From Elysia crispata (lineage: Eukaryota > Mollusca > Gastropoda > Plakobranchidae): a stretch of 64,000 nucleotides of DNA. Within the stretch, counting starts at the first letter, position 1. Each line of letters starts with the position of its first letter. Shown here piece after piece: positions 35,992 through 47,879 of the stretch. The stretch is taken from contig JAWDGP010002572.1 of NCBI GenBank assembly GCA_033675545.1, positions 1 to 64,000 on the forward strand, written 5' to 3'. The notes beneath the pieces were generated by a model. The model saw only the letters and a list, made by a program, of their open reading frames with translations. It did no database searches and was not told the DNA's origin. The position numbers and the translations under genes were made by a program.

Positions 35992-37726
35992 TTATTGCCG
36001 TCCATATGAGATTTTTACCAGTCCGATACCACCTCCGGCCAATAGTGATGTCTGTGATGACCTTCTACTACATTATTTTAATTTTTATTTGTTAGCGTAT
36101 TGCACAATTTAAGCGTTCAAAAACCGTCCATAAATTGTTCATAGTTAAACATTGGATTCACAACTGCCCCCATTTGGTCCAATACAATTTCTCCTCGAAG
36201 AAAATACATGTAACTGTGTGAACAGAGAAGAGATGAGAAAAAGTCTAGGAATATTAGAACTAGAAGACACTCTGATAGACCAAATTATCATTGTTACCAT
36301 TTATAATCCCAATTGTAAACCTTTGGTATGGTTGCCTGTGTTAAGTTTTAATGAAATAAGCACAAATTTGTTATCATGATAGAGGATACATAAAAATATA
36401 AGACATGTTTTTTCCTTACTGTTTTACACAGATGAAGAAATTTGAAACTAAAGATAAAAGGTAAACATAGGGTCATATAATGAAATAATTAAGGCATCGT
36501 TACTGAGTGGGTTCCCCCGTCCCCTTACTCTTAACTGAATGGGTTACTCCACCACCTTACTGAGTTACTCACTACAGATCCGGTTATTTAATAAATTTTT
36601 GCTTGATTTAAACCACTGTTAAACCTTGAGGTATACTTGTGGACCATGCAAAAGCTTAAAGCTTAAACTAGATGATCACCCCTTGCAATTATTCGTTCAA
36701 CAAATCTGTAAAGGAAAGACAGAATTTTGCAAGCTTTGGGCTGCCCCACCTCAGCTTGTACCGATGTTGTTTTCCAACTTGTAATGTTTTCCTAACTCTG
36801 AAGCAAGGACTGCTTCTCCCTCTCCTGTCACAACTATGCACAATCTGAGCCACCTCAGATACCCAGGGAAGCCATATAAAGCAAGTGATTGCTAGCAACT
36901 GCTGAACAATTGTCCACAAGTTGTGTTGCATTTATAATCATTTGTATGGCAGAAAGTTCTCATTTTCATGTTATGTAGAGATGTTTCTCTAAACGCAATT
37001 ATTGTTGTTTTATTGAAGGATTTTGTATATTTTACATGTTTTGTATCATGTGCACAATGCACTTGCAAAGGGTATTATATTTTATAAAGAGAAACTACAA
37101 AGTATGTTTTCATGTATATATTTGGCACAGTATAAGCTAAGACCAGTTAGAGTAAGCTGTTTGAGACTGCTGCCTCCAACTAGAGGAGGAGAAGGAGGGA
37201 ACAGCACAGTATTCAAACTGTGTTCCTGTTAGGTTCTAGTTTGAACTTTTTAGCCTTTTCTTTACAAGGTGTTTTTATTAGTATCATTTCTATTTTTGTT
37301 CTATCCCTCCGTCCGTTCATGCAGATTCTGTTATGTCATGTTTGAGGTACCTTCCTCAATGTCTCAGTAAGGTTTGTACATTTATGATCTTCTCCTTTGG
37401 ATAATGTTGAGGGACTGAAGAGCTATACGTGTATTGCTACTCTACTTTCTTACAGATACACAGACTTCTTCAAGTTCTTGTCAAACTTAAAAGCAAAATA
37501 AAACATGACAATTGACATATATTCCTATTCTCATGTTACCCACTCAAACTGCACAATGCGTATCGTTAAATAAAGAAAAATCTGGTACATAACGAACAGT
37601 GAGTGGGATGTGTTTCACTTCTATTTTTAAAGAATTTTTTTTCTAAATGTGTGTGTGGTGTTTGTTGTCCTGATGCTGTTGGTGTGTGAACAGAGGGGAA
37701 CAGAATGTGTCCAAGAGTGCAGGTTG

Positions 37727-38610
37727 ATTAGACTGGTGCCACTCTCTTAATATTTGTACTGTTCTGGTACAGTAGTGTAGGCCTACCGACCTGTTTAGAC
37801 TGGTGCCACTCTCTTAATACTTGTACTGTTCTGGTGCAGTAGTGTAGACCTACCGACCTGTTTAGACTGGTGCCACTCTCTTAATACTTTTATTGTTCTG
37901 GTATAGTAGTGTAGGCCTACCGACCTGTTTAGACTGGTGCCACTCACTTAGTTGTACTGTTCTGGTGCAGTAGTTCAGGCCTACTGTCCTGTTTAGACTG
38001 GTGCCACTCTCTTAATATTTGTACTGTTCTGGTACAGTAGTGTAGGCCTACTGTCCTGTTTAGACTGGTGCCACTCTCTTAGTTGTACTGTTCTGGCACA
38101 GTAGTATAGGCCTACTGTCCTGTTTAGACTGGTGCCACTCTCTTAGTTGAATTGTTCTGGTACAGTATTGTAGGCCTATCCACCTCTTTAGACTGGTGCC
38201 ACTCTCTTTATACTTGTACTGTTCTGGTACGGTAGTGTAGGCCTACCGACGTGTTTAGACTGGTGCCTCTCTCTTAATACTTGTATTGTTCTGGTACAGT
38301 AGTGTAGGCCTACCGACCTGTTTAGACTGGTGCCACTCTCTTAATACTTGTACTGTTCTGGTGCAGTAGTTCAGGCCTACTGTCCTGTTTAGACTGGTGC
38401 CACTCTCTGAATACTTGTACTGTTCTGGTACGGTAGTGTAGGCCGACCCACCTCTTAAGACTAGTGCCACTCTCTTAATACCGTTCCGGTAATTGTACTG
38501 TTCTGGTACGTTAGTGTAGGCCTACCCATCTGTTAAGACTGGTTCCACTCTCTTAATACCGTACCGGTAATTGTACTGTTCTGGTACGTTAGTGTAGGCC
38601 TAGCGACCTG
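37727..38610 (+). repeat. 67-bp minisatellite, ~13 copies
   Basis: Units start TTTAGACTGGTGCCACTCTC and continue TTAATACTTGTACTGTTCTG, then GTACAGTAGTGTAGGCCTAC. Lengths vary from 60 to 75 bp through loss of AATACT or gain of ACCGTACCGGTAATT in the last units. Each unit carries the palindrome GTAGGCCTAC. Frames across it are not genes. Confidence 0.93.
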
Positions 38611-38983
38611 AAACACTGATCCTCACATTATTGCTGCGTTTTAAAGAGTTACAGTATAAGACACGTCAGGTCTGGGCTCACACTACCGGTGGCGTCCCAA
38701 GGCTGCACTGAATTCTGGGAAATACAGAGCTAGCCTAGGAGTAGGACTCGTAGAGATCTGCAGTTTGTTAGTCACTGATCTACAAAATCTGAAGCGGATG
38801 ATTACCTGATTATGTTGTTGTTGTGATTATTATTATTATTATAATTATTATTATTATTATTTTAACGATGAATTAAATAAGAGCTAGAACTTTATCAACT
38901 AAATTTAAAAAAACAACAAAAAAAACCCTGAAAAACACCATAATTATATTGGCGACCACGTAGCGACATTTCACAAAAGGACT

Positions 38984-39101
<118 letters not shown>

Positions 39102-39369
39102 ATCTGTAAAAAAAAAATATTAATTAGTACTGTATTTAACATGGTACATTTTGAAGGGGAAAAAAGGAAGACGATTTCTGTGTGTTTCATGAAAAAGAAA
39201 ACAATGTTAACAATCAAAGTAACGTTGGCCTACACAGTACATGTATAAATAAAGTGAGAAGGCTAAACATCCATGAGAAATTTACTGAATTTGATCCAGA
39301 CAGTCATGAAGAAGAAGCAATCTAAAATCTTTTTTGTTTGTAAATGAATACCAGTACAATAAAGTTTGT

Positions 39370-41195
39370 TGATAACACTGGGGAGCAAAAAATTAAATTT
39401 TGTTTTCTGCATAGGTTTTGAGACCTGTTTTATGGTAATTTGGGGTCACTGATTCCAAATATGACATCATTTTTTTTTAATCAGGTCAAGTTTTTTTTTT
39501 TTGCAATGGGCTGAAATATTTTTTGCCATATATATTGATTTTCTATATATGTAATAACAATTAAATTCAGAACAAGAACAATTAAGAGTTCACCAAAAAT
39601 ATATGCATAGCCTTTATACGATATTAGAATAGACGAAAAGAAAGATACTTGTATTTTAAAGTCATGATTTGAATAACATTATTATTCCCCTTGAAGAATT
39701 TTGGTGAAAAAGTTAAATTCTGAGTGACTTTACTCTGAAACAAAATTTCGTGTGATCGATCTTCTGGAATGAGCTTTTCCAAAATATTCTCGTTGAATAC
39801 TCCAGCAATAGTCTGCCATGATGTGGGAATCCAATCGACCTTGGTATCTCTCTTCCATAATTTTAATATCTTGATCAAAACGCTCGGCCTGCTCATCGCT
39901 GACTGCTGCTAAATTGTCAGGAAATTGATCTTAATGACTGTTAAGAAAGTGCACCTTTATACTCATGTTGTAGCCAAGTTTGTGATAGTTCTCCAACATT
40001 GTTTCAACTATGTTTCTATAGTCATTAAATTTGGTGTTACCTAAAAAGTTCTTAACTACAGAAACGAAGGACAGCCTTGCTCGTCTTTCAGTTTCATTCA
40101 TTGAATTGGGGAAAGCGTTGTCCTTCACAAGTTGTCTAATCTGTGGACCATCAAACACAGCTGCTTTTATTTTCTTATAAGAACGCGCCGGCAATGACTC
40201 ACACAAGTACTTTATAAAGGAATTGCCATAGTATTGAGAGCTTTTACAAATTGCTTCATAAGGCCCAGTTTAATGTGCAGAGACGGGAATATAATCTTCC
40301 GGCGATCGACGAGAGGTTCATTAATGATGTTGTTCTCACCAACTGTCAGGTGTTTTCTTACAGGCCAGCCTTTTTGTTCCCAGTGTCTCTCTTTGGCTCT
40401 GCTGTCCAGAGGCAGATGAAAGAAGGATATTTTGTATAGCCACCTTGTTCACCTAGCAAGAAATTGACCATTTTCAGGTTTGGGCTCCCAACGTCGTTAT
40501 TAAACCACGAATATTATTACAATAAAAGAAGTCACACGCAGAATTAAAAAAAACTGTAAAAAGCAGTGTTCGCGGTTACGAAAGTAAGTTACTCTTGCTT
40601 CAAGTTTTAGCATGTTTTTGTCTTTCAATCGTGAAGCTAATAACTCTGATTGATTTTTAGACAGGCCCAGATCTCGCACTAGATCATTCAGTTCTGGCTG
40701 AATAAATTGTTCTGGTTGTGATAAAGCCACAAAATCTGAATCACTGTCTTTATTAGTATCAGGGCACTTTTCTTCATGATCACAATCATATTCACTATCT
40801 CAGTATCTGTATCCTACAGTTGGGAGAAAACGGGCCTTGTGTCGTTAGCTGAGTAAACAACAGGTCGAATCGCTGAAGGTAAACTTGGATACGTGTCTCA
40901 TCACGACGAGCTTTGCCACTAAATCCAGATACTTTAGTTAGACAAAAATAACAGTTGGTTACATGATCTTGTTGCTCACGTCATACCATTGGTATGCTGC
41001 ATTTGATATTGTCTTTGGGGCCCTTAGTCCAGTGGCGTAGATTCTCTTCACATGAATAGCATACTTTATGAGGTATGCTTTTCTCACAAAGTCACGTATA
41101 TCCCTTCTTTGTTTTGGAGGTGTGAGAGACCCACAGATGTAACAATATGAATCTGGACAGGTCACACACTTCCTACGACTAAATTTGCAAAACAT
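39370..41195 (-). mobile_element. Broken member of an uncharacterised dispersed protein family (TE-like)
   Basis: Read on the minus strand from 41,195, pieces in changing frames keep a constant order: CPDSYCYICGSLTPPKQRR (Cys pairs, zinc-binding-like), NDLVRDLGLSKNQSELLASR, YTKYPSFICLWDSR, INEPLVDRRKIIFPSLHIKL, FDGPQIRQLVKDNAF, NETERRARLSF, NMSIKVHFLNSH, DEQAERFDQDIK and MADYCW near 39,790. I recall this order from proteins of about 600-800 residues that occur in many copies in arthropod, cnidarian and mollusc assemblies without a named function. The flank at 39,385-39,520 (GGGTCACTGATTCCAAATAT) also resembles sequence I associate with these copies. At least four frame breaks make this a pseudogene. 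Mobility is an inference from copy number in other genomes; no terminal repeats were identified here. Confidence 0.6.
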
Positions 41196-42557
41196 TTTGA
41201 ATGGAAATGATCATAGTGACTCATACGCAATGTATAAATGTATAACTGGAAAAGACAGGGTGAAAAGACCTAATGTTATGGAAACATCTTGTATAAAAAC
41301 AATAATGATAAAAAAGGTACGTTTTTTCTCCTCAAATGTTACATTTAAATTTATATTATCCTTTTGAGATTTTAACTCATATACACTTAATTCTAAGCCT
41401 AAATATTTAACTTAAAGAATGTATGTATTTTCCTTTTTAACCTGAAACATACCATACATTTTATAATTAGATCTTCTCTTTTAAAGTTTACGTATAGTTT
41501 GTTGCTTCCCTTGGAAATATTTTTATATAATTACTTCTCCTTAAATTTTGCCTGAATCATCTAAACAATTTAAAATTCAAAGTAGCATAAAAACTTGACT
41601 CGATATAAAAATATGAATGACATTTTCAGAACCAGTGGCTTAAAATCTTTCAAAAAATCAACTTTCAGATCTCATGCAGAAAAATGTGTGTTCCCCAGTG
41701 GAATAACTCTCCATTTCCGACCATGAGGCAAGGCGAATCTCACGAAAAGTTGGTTAGTAACTGGCGAAAATATAATAATACTATACATCATACATTTATA
41801 TATTCGTTTAGCCTCTTCCTGGTCGCTGATCCAATTATTGGAGATTACAAATCTTCATATCAATATAGATCTAGCTCTATAATTAAAAATTGAGCTGCCC
41901 ATACATGTTTGGGCATCTTTCATGTACTGGTTCCTGGTATTTACCATTAGGTAGAAGTCCAACCAATTTATTCTACATTTCTCCCCATCCATTTTTAACG
42001 AAAAAGATCCATTCTTTTATTTTTTTTCTCTCTCTAACTAGCCATATGTGTGTGTGTGTGTGTATATATAATTCATTATAGGCTTTCATGCAATACTGTA
42101 GTAACATTGTACTATAAAAGCAGAGAAAAGAGAGACGCCGAGAGTTCGATAACTAAATTGTAACCTCCCCATAGAGGTCAGCAGGCTAGCTTGAAGGTTC
42201 AACATGTCAAATTGCTTGTCCTTAGTAATAGTACATATGTACATGAACACTGTTGTACTTTTTGTAGTCTAAGGACTGCAGTGCAAGAGCTGGGTCTGAA
42301 GTTCTTATTTTTAATTTTATTGGGCTAACCTACCCTCACTTTCAGAAGGATCAAGATATTTACGTTACTTTGTAGTACTAGGCTTCACACTTGTATAATA
42401 ACTCCATTGGTCCCGAGGTTCAGATTCCCCTGGGACACCTTCAACTCATTGTCATAATGATTTGGATGATTTTAGCAGCATACATTTCCTAAAGACAAAC
42501 AAGAAGTCTGTGCCTGTAAAACAAAATAGGGTGAATCATCGCCAGCCATTCAGTATT

Positions 42558-42558
<1 letters not shown>
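41196..42558. other. Intergenic, no gene seen
   Basis: AT-rich, with no motif in any frame. It contains a short GT/AT tract at 42,047-42,068. Confidence 0.4.
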
Positions 42559-42628
<70 letters not shown>

Positions 42629-42642
42629 AGGGGGGGGGGGGG
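42559..42642. repeat. (AG)n followed by a G-rich run
   Basis: About 60 bp of AG run into GGGGGGGGGAGGGGGG-type sequence (42,620-42,642). The G-run could form a G-quadruplex on the plus strand. Confidence 0.95.
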
Positions 42643-43036
42643 CAGGCATTGCTTTAGTTGTTTACATACATATTACGACGTGTAAGGTAGGTGTTGGAGT
42701 TTGGGGCTCTCAAAGGGGTTCTCGATAATATGAAGCGCTACAGTGTGTGCTGCTAGATCTAATGCTATCAAAGACTATAATTATACCAACCAAGTTGCTG
42801 CCCAGCGGTCTGAAGTGAGTGATTCTACAATCACGCGGGCGGTTTCCCTATCTCAAGCATCAGAATCTGATCTGAGACTATAGTATTAGTAAGAGTAAGC
42901 TAAGAACAATGGAATGTCGATGTGGACATGTCGTACAGTCACGGATCTGAGTCGCAGTCACGTGCCCCGTCCTTACCTGACAGTGATGGCACTGATACTA
43001 ATAGTGATACAGTACAAACAGAAACTAATCTGATTT

Positions 43037-43037
<1 letters not shown>

Positions 43038-43084
<47 letters not shown>

Positions 43085-43120
43085 TCACTCTTACACACAC
43101 ACACACTCTCTCTCTCTCTC
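43038..43120. repeat. (CT)n/(CA)n microsatellite
   Basis: CT, then CACT and ACAC units, then CT again. Confidence 0.96.
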
Positions 43121-43399
43121 TGTTAATACTATAAATACAATAGTCATACTCTGTAGTCGTTATGAAGCAACAAATAGAGTAAGACTAGTAAATACAATGT
43201 AGTAATACATGTAGTATGGCTGGCGATGATTCGCTCGTACCGTTTCATTTTCTTTCATGTTTGTCTTTTGCAAGTGCATGTACAATTGACGACCATAATT
43301 TCTGCCTTTTGGCTGTTCATTCCCAATCATTTCTTTCTAATAATTGATGCAAGTCTTCTTTACTTTCTGCAATAACTCCAGTGTCATTAGCTTACCTCG

Positions 43400-45130
43400 A
43401 GTTGTAAGTGGCACACTGACAAAGACTCAAGGTTCAATAACACAAACAGCAAACAGAGGCTGCTTTGTTACAGCGTGAAAAGACGTTGAAGTTCACTAAT
43501 GCCGTGTGCACTGCAGTTAATTGAGAAGGACTCGGGTTCATGAAAAAAAATTGCTATACGTAACAAACTGATGACTTGAATTTTAATAGCATAAACTGAG
43601 GGACTCGGTGATCATCATCATTGGCTGGAGCACACGGAAAAGGCTAGAGATTCATTAATATAGGTAGCACATTGAAAAGGGCTCGAAGTTCATTAGCATA
43701 GGCTGTAGGTAGCACACTGAGAGAGACTAGAGGTTAATTCACAATAACAAAGGCTGTAGGTAGCACACTGAGAAAGACTAGAGGTTAATTCACAATAACA
43801 AAGGCTGTAGGTAGCACACTGAGAAAGACTAGAGGTTAATTAACAATAACAAAGGCTGTAGGTAGCACACTGAGAGAGACTAGAGGTTAATTAACAATAA
43901 CAAAGGCTGTAGGTAGCACACTGAGAGAGACTAGAGGTTAATAAACAATAACAAAGGCTGTAGGTAGCACACTGAGAGAGACTAGAGGTTAATAAACAAT
44001 AACAAAGGCTGTAGGTAGCACACTGAGAGAGACTAGAGGTTAATTAACAATATCAAAGGCTGTAGGTAGCACACTGAGAGAGACTAGAGGTTAATAAACA
44101 ATAACAAAGGCTGTAGGTAGCACACTGAGAGAGACTAGAGGTTAATTAACAATAACAAAGGCTGTAGGTAGCACACTGAGAGAGACTAGAGGTTAATAAA
44201 CAATAACAAAGGCTGTAGGTAGCACACTGAGAGAGACTAGAGGTTAATTCCCAATAACAAAGGCTGTAGGTAGCACACTGAGAGAGACTAGAGGTTAATT
44301 AACAATAACAAAGGCTGTAGGTAGCACACTGAGAGAGACTAGAGGTTAATAAACAATAACAAATGCTGTAGGTAGCACACTGAGAGACTAGAGGTTAATA
44401 AACAATAACAAAGGCTGTAGGTAGCACACTGAGAGAGACTAGAGGTTAATTAACAATATCAAAGGCTGTAGGTAGCACACTGAGAGAGAATAGAGGTTAA
44501 TAAACAATAACAAAGGCTGTAGGTAGCACACTGAGAGAGACTAGAGGTTAATTAACAATAACAAAGGCTGTAGGTAGCACACTGAGAGAGACTAGAGGTT
44601 AATAAACAATAACAAAGGCTGTAGGTAGCACACTGAGAGAGACTAGAGGTTAATTCACAATAACAAAGGCTGTAGGTAGCACACTGAGAGAGACTAGAGG
44701 TTAATTAACAATAACAAAGGCTGTAGGTAGCACACTGAGAGAGACTAGAGGTTAATAAACAATAACAAATGCTGTAGGTAGCACACTGAGAGACTAGAGG
44801 TTAATTAACAATAACAAAGGCTGTAGGTAGCACACTGAGAGAGACTAGAGGTTAATTAACAATAACAAAGGCTGTAGGTAGCACACTGAGAGAGACTAGA
44901 GGTTAATAAACAATAACAAAGGCTGTAGGTAGCACACTGAGAAAGACTAGAGGTTAATTCACAATAACAAAGGCTGTAGGTAGCACACTGAGAAAGACTA
45001 GAGGTTAATTCACAATAACAAAGGCTGTAGGTAGCACACTGAGAAAGACTAGAGGTTAATTCACAATAACAATTTACACAGGCTGTAGGTAGCACAGTGA
45101 GAACGGCTAGAGGTAAATTAAGAATAGGTA
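43400..45130 (+). repeat. Satellite array A, 51-bp unit, ~28 regular copies
   Basis: Regular units from about 43,690 to 45,100 read GGCTGTAGGTAGCACACTGA, then GAGAGACTAGAGGTTAATTA, then ACAATAACAAA. Copies are 95-100% alike and differ mainly at AATTAAC/AATAAAC/AATTCAC and at GAGAGAG/GAGAAAG. Two copies have lost a GA. Units become more diverged at the left (43,400-43,690) and right (45,070-45,200) edges. The few minus-strand open frames, such as 44,856-45,134, are by-products. Confidence 0.95.
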
Positions 45131-45199
45131 GCACACTGAGAAAGACTCGAGGTTAATTAACAACAACATAGGCTGTAGGTAACACACTCAGAAAGGTTA

Positions 45200-46325
45200 G
45201 AGGTTTTTGAACATACCGTTAAAATAGAGATTTATCAACATAAAGACTGTAATGTCACACATTGAGAAAGAATGGAGGTTTATCAACATAGAGACTGTAA
45301 TGTCACACATTGACGAAGAATGGAGGTTTATCAACATAGAGACTGTAATGTCACACATTGAGAAAGAATGGAGGTTTATCAACATAGAGACTGTAATGTC
45401 ACACATTGAGAAAGAATGGAGGTTTATCAATACAGAGACTGTAGTGTCATACGTTGAGGAAGAATGGAGGTTTATCAACATAAAGACTGTAATGTCACAC
45501 ATTGAGGAAGAATGGAGGTTTATCAACATAAAGACTGTAATGTCACACATTGAGGAAGAATGGAGGTTTATCAACAGAAAGACTGTAATGTCACACATTG
45601 AGGAAGAATGGAGGTTTATCAACATAAAGACTGTAATGTCACACATTGAGGAAGAATGGAGGTTTATCAACATAGAGACTGTAATGTCACACATTGAGAA
45701 AGAATGGAGGTTTATCAACATAGAGACTGTAATGTCACAATTGAGAAAGATTGGAGGTTTATCAACATAGAGACTGTAATGTCACACATTGAGAAAGAAT
45801 GGAGGTTTATCAACATAGAGACTGTAATGTCACACATTGAGAAAGAATGGAGGTTTATCAACATAGAGACTGTAATGTCACAATTGAGAAAGATTGGAGG
45901 TTTATCAACATAGAGACTGTAATGTCACACATTGAGAAAGAATGGGGGTTTATCAACATAAAGACTAATGTCACACATTGAGAAAGAATGGAGGTTTATC
46001 AACATAGAGACTGTAATGTCAAACATTGAGAAAGAATGGAGGTTTATCAACATAGAGACTGTAATGTCACACATTGAGAAAGAATGGAGGTTTATCAACA
46101 TAGAGACTGTAATGTCACACATTGAGAAAGAATGGAGGTTTATCAACATAGAGACTGTAATGTCACACATTGAAAAAGCATGGAGGTTTATCAATACAGA
46201 GACTGTAATGTCACACGTTGAGAAAGATTGGAGGTATATCAACATAGGGACTTTAATGTCACTTATTGAGAAAGATTGAAGGTTTATCAACATAGACTGT
46301 AATGTCACACATTGAGAAAGATTGA
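45200..46325 (+). repeat. Satellite array B, 48-bp unit, ~23 copies
   Basis: The unit is GAATGGAGGTTTATCAACAT, then AGAGACTGTAATGTCACACA, then TTGAGAAA. It is related to array A by order of words: GAGAAAGA, GAGGTT, AACA, CTGTA and CACA are shared in the same positions. Because 48 is a multiple of three, the array is open for long stretches on both strands: plus MSHIEKEWRFINIETV and minus MLINLHSFSMCDITVS per unit. No start context or codon bias supports translation. Confidence 0.95.
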
Positions 46326-46799
46326 AATTTCAATATGATTGTTTTTGGTGTGGCACATTCGGGACTCACAGTTCAATAGGCTACATGTAACACAGTCTGT
46401 GTGATGAACCACATTCAGAATGTTTCAGGGTTCATGAAATAACCGTAGAACATGATACATTTAATGTCATACATTGTCTCAGGTGATACCAATGTAGGCC
46501 CCCATGTAATTTTGTAAAATTTATGAGATGTTTGAATTTTGCATGAAAAGGTACCGGCCACCCGTGCTACATGCTACATGTACATGATATCTACTCTCTA
46601 AAGCTTAAAGTGCAGGCTAGGAATAGGATAGGCTCTAGGGTCAAATGTTGCAGCGCAAACCTCCTTTTAAATCTTACCTAGGAGTAGGATAGTCAAGCAT
46701 TGATTTGGTGGTGAACAACCCCTCTCCTTTCCCCTCTAGAAATAACAGTTAAAATGGCAGGAAGTGGAGAGGACATCAAAGAGAGAATCAAAATCACAG

Positions 46800-46930
46800 A
46801 ACTCCAGTAACTTAAGGTGTAAACAATCACCCAACTTGGACAGTTATATGGATAAAGAGTACAAAATTCAAAATTACATTTAAACGGTTCACCTAAAATA
46901 TGGCTTCATCAGTATAGACTAGTGTCGTGA
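46800..46930 (-). mobile_element. Penelope-like element terminal fragment with hammerhead-like core
   Basis: Read on the minus strand it contains AGTCTATACTGATGAAGCC, TTTAAATGTAATTTTGAATT and TCCAAGTTGGGTGATTGTTT, all shared in order with the plus-strand segment 50,545-50,665. The CTGATGA box lies at 46,906-46,912; the second box has decayed to GAACC. It belongs to the same terminal (pseudo-LTR) family as the Penelope copy near 50.5 kb. Confidence 0.6.
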
Positions 46931-46936
46931 CATCTA

Positions 46937-46940
<4 letters not shown>

Positions 46941-47005
<65 letters not shown>
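46941..47005. repeat. (AT)n microsatellite
   Basis: About 64 bp of AT that runs directly into the left end of the MITE at 47,006. Confidence 0.97.
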
Positions 47006-47008
<3 letters not shown>

Positions 47009-47496
47009 GAGTCCGCTTATTTCGAAGTTATTCGGATAAAAAAAGGACTTCGAATTATCCGAAATTTGAATTACCAGAATATAAAGAGAAAGAGAGTTAA
47101 AAAAATGTGGATGACAGATCAGAAATGTCGTACAAGTGTGCAGAGGGTTGGGGTGGGCCTAACCCTTTTCTCTCTTGTAGCCTTATTGCAGACTCTTGCC
47201 TGTAACGAAGGTGGCTAAACACACATACACACACATACACACCCGAATCACTTGCTGCGCGGAGCATAGCACTACATGTACTTTGTTGTACAGGCCTGGA
47301 AAAGTGCTTTCAACTGTCAGAATTTAAAGAAAATCACGCCAAAATCGCTTCGAATTAACCAGATCTTCATTTAAAAATTCGAACAAACCGATATTTTGCA
47401 ATAAAGCTTAACCAGAGAAATATTCGATAAAAGTAGACGACTTCGAAATATCCAAGAATTCGAACTATCCGGATTCGAATTATTTGGACTCAACTG
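47006..47496. mobile_element. pogo-like MITE, family 2, copy A
   Basis: The left end GTCGAGTCCGCTTATTTCGA lacks the first CA because it is fused to (AT)n. The right end ATTTGGACTCAACTG is followed by TA. It is highly similar over its whole length to copy B at 52,967-53,440, including AACCCTTTTCTCTCTTGTAG and GAATCACTTGCTGCGCGGAG. It is non-coding. Confidence 0.88.
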
Positions 47497-47879
47497 TATT
47501 TGTGGACTTTCAAATTTTTGAGGCAAAAGGCTTCTGAACCACTGAACCAAATGACTTCAAATTTTGCAGGATACCTGATCGATAGTGGTAAGATGCACAT
47601 CTATAAAAGGAAGTGTGAAGACTCTGTAGTTTTTTTGTTTGGAATTTTATTATTTCCTCATTTGAATACCCTTTATCGGCCCACAAACGCCATAATCAAA
47701 CTTTTTAAAGCCAAACGGAAGTCTACTATGCACGGCATACAGAACGGCAATTCACACAGTTTTCGATGCCTCAATCCGTAAGATTTGTGGGCCAAAACAC
47801 AGCTGATGGACAGATCCTTCTGAACGATTGATGCTGTTCAAAATTAGAAAATAATCTAAATCTAGGTAGAGATAAATCA
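47497..47879. other. Spacer, no gene seen
   Basis: A 93-codon open frame from 47,500 has no recognisable motif. The region may belong to a repeat upstream of the Helitron fragment, but no match within the window was found. Confidence 0.35.

Larger units (their letters stand above)
30703..37726. other. PSKH1 3' flank, no further gene seen
   Basis: Probably contains the 3' UTR and then intergenic DNA. Candidate poly(A) hexamers AATAAA lie at 31,823 and 32,421, with others at 35,436-35,445 and near 37,495. A C14 run is at 33,746-33,759. The stretch 33,480-34,400 is more GC-rich than its surroundings but has no motif. An (AT)n tract covers 35,912-35,990. Confidence 0.4.

Noticed and set aside
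40234..40439. Two plus-strand frames within the uncharacterised family relic
   Set aside because: They are antisense to the conserved FPSLHIKL and DRRKI blocks on the minus strand.
42395..42435. B-box-like GGTTCAGATTCC flanked by GTCCC and GGGAC
   Set aside because: No A box at a proper distance and no cloverleaf could be folded by eye.
43690..46325. CRISPR-like regular array
   Set aside because: Units are contiguous tandem copies without unique spacers, in an animal genome; this is a satellite.
47500..47781. 93-codon frame before the Helitron fragment
   Set aside because: No Helitron or other motif; the frame is interrupted before the recognised blocks.
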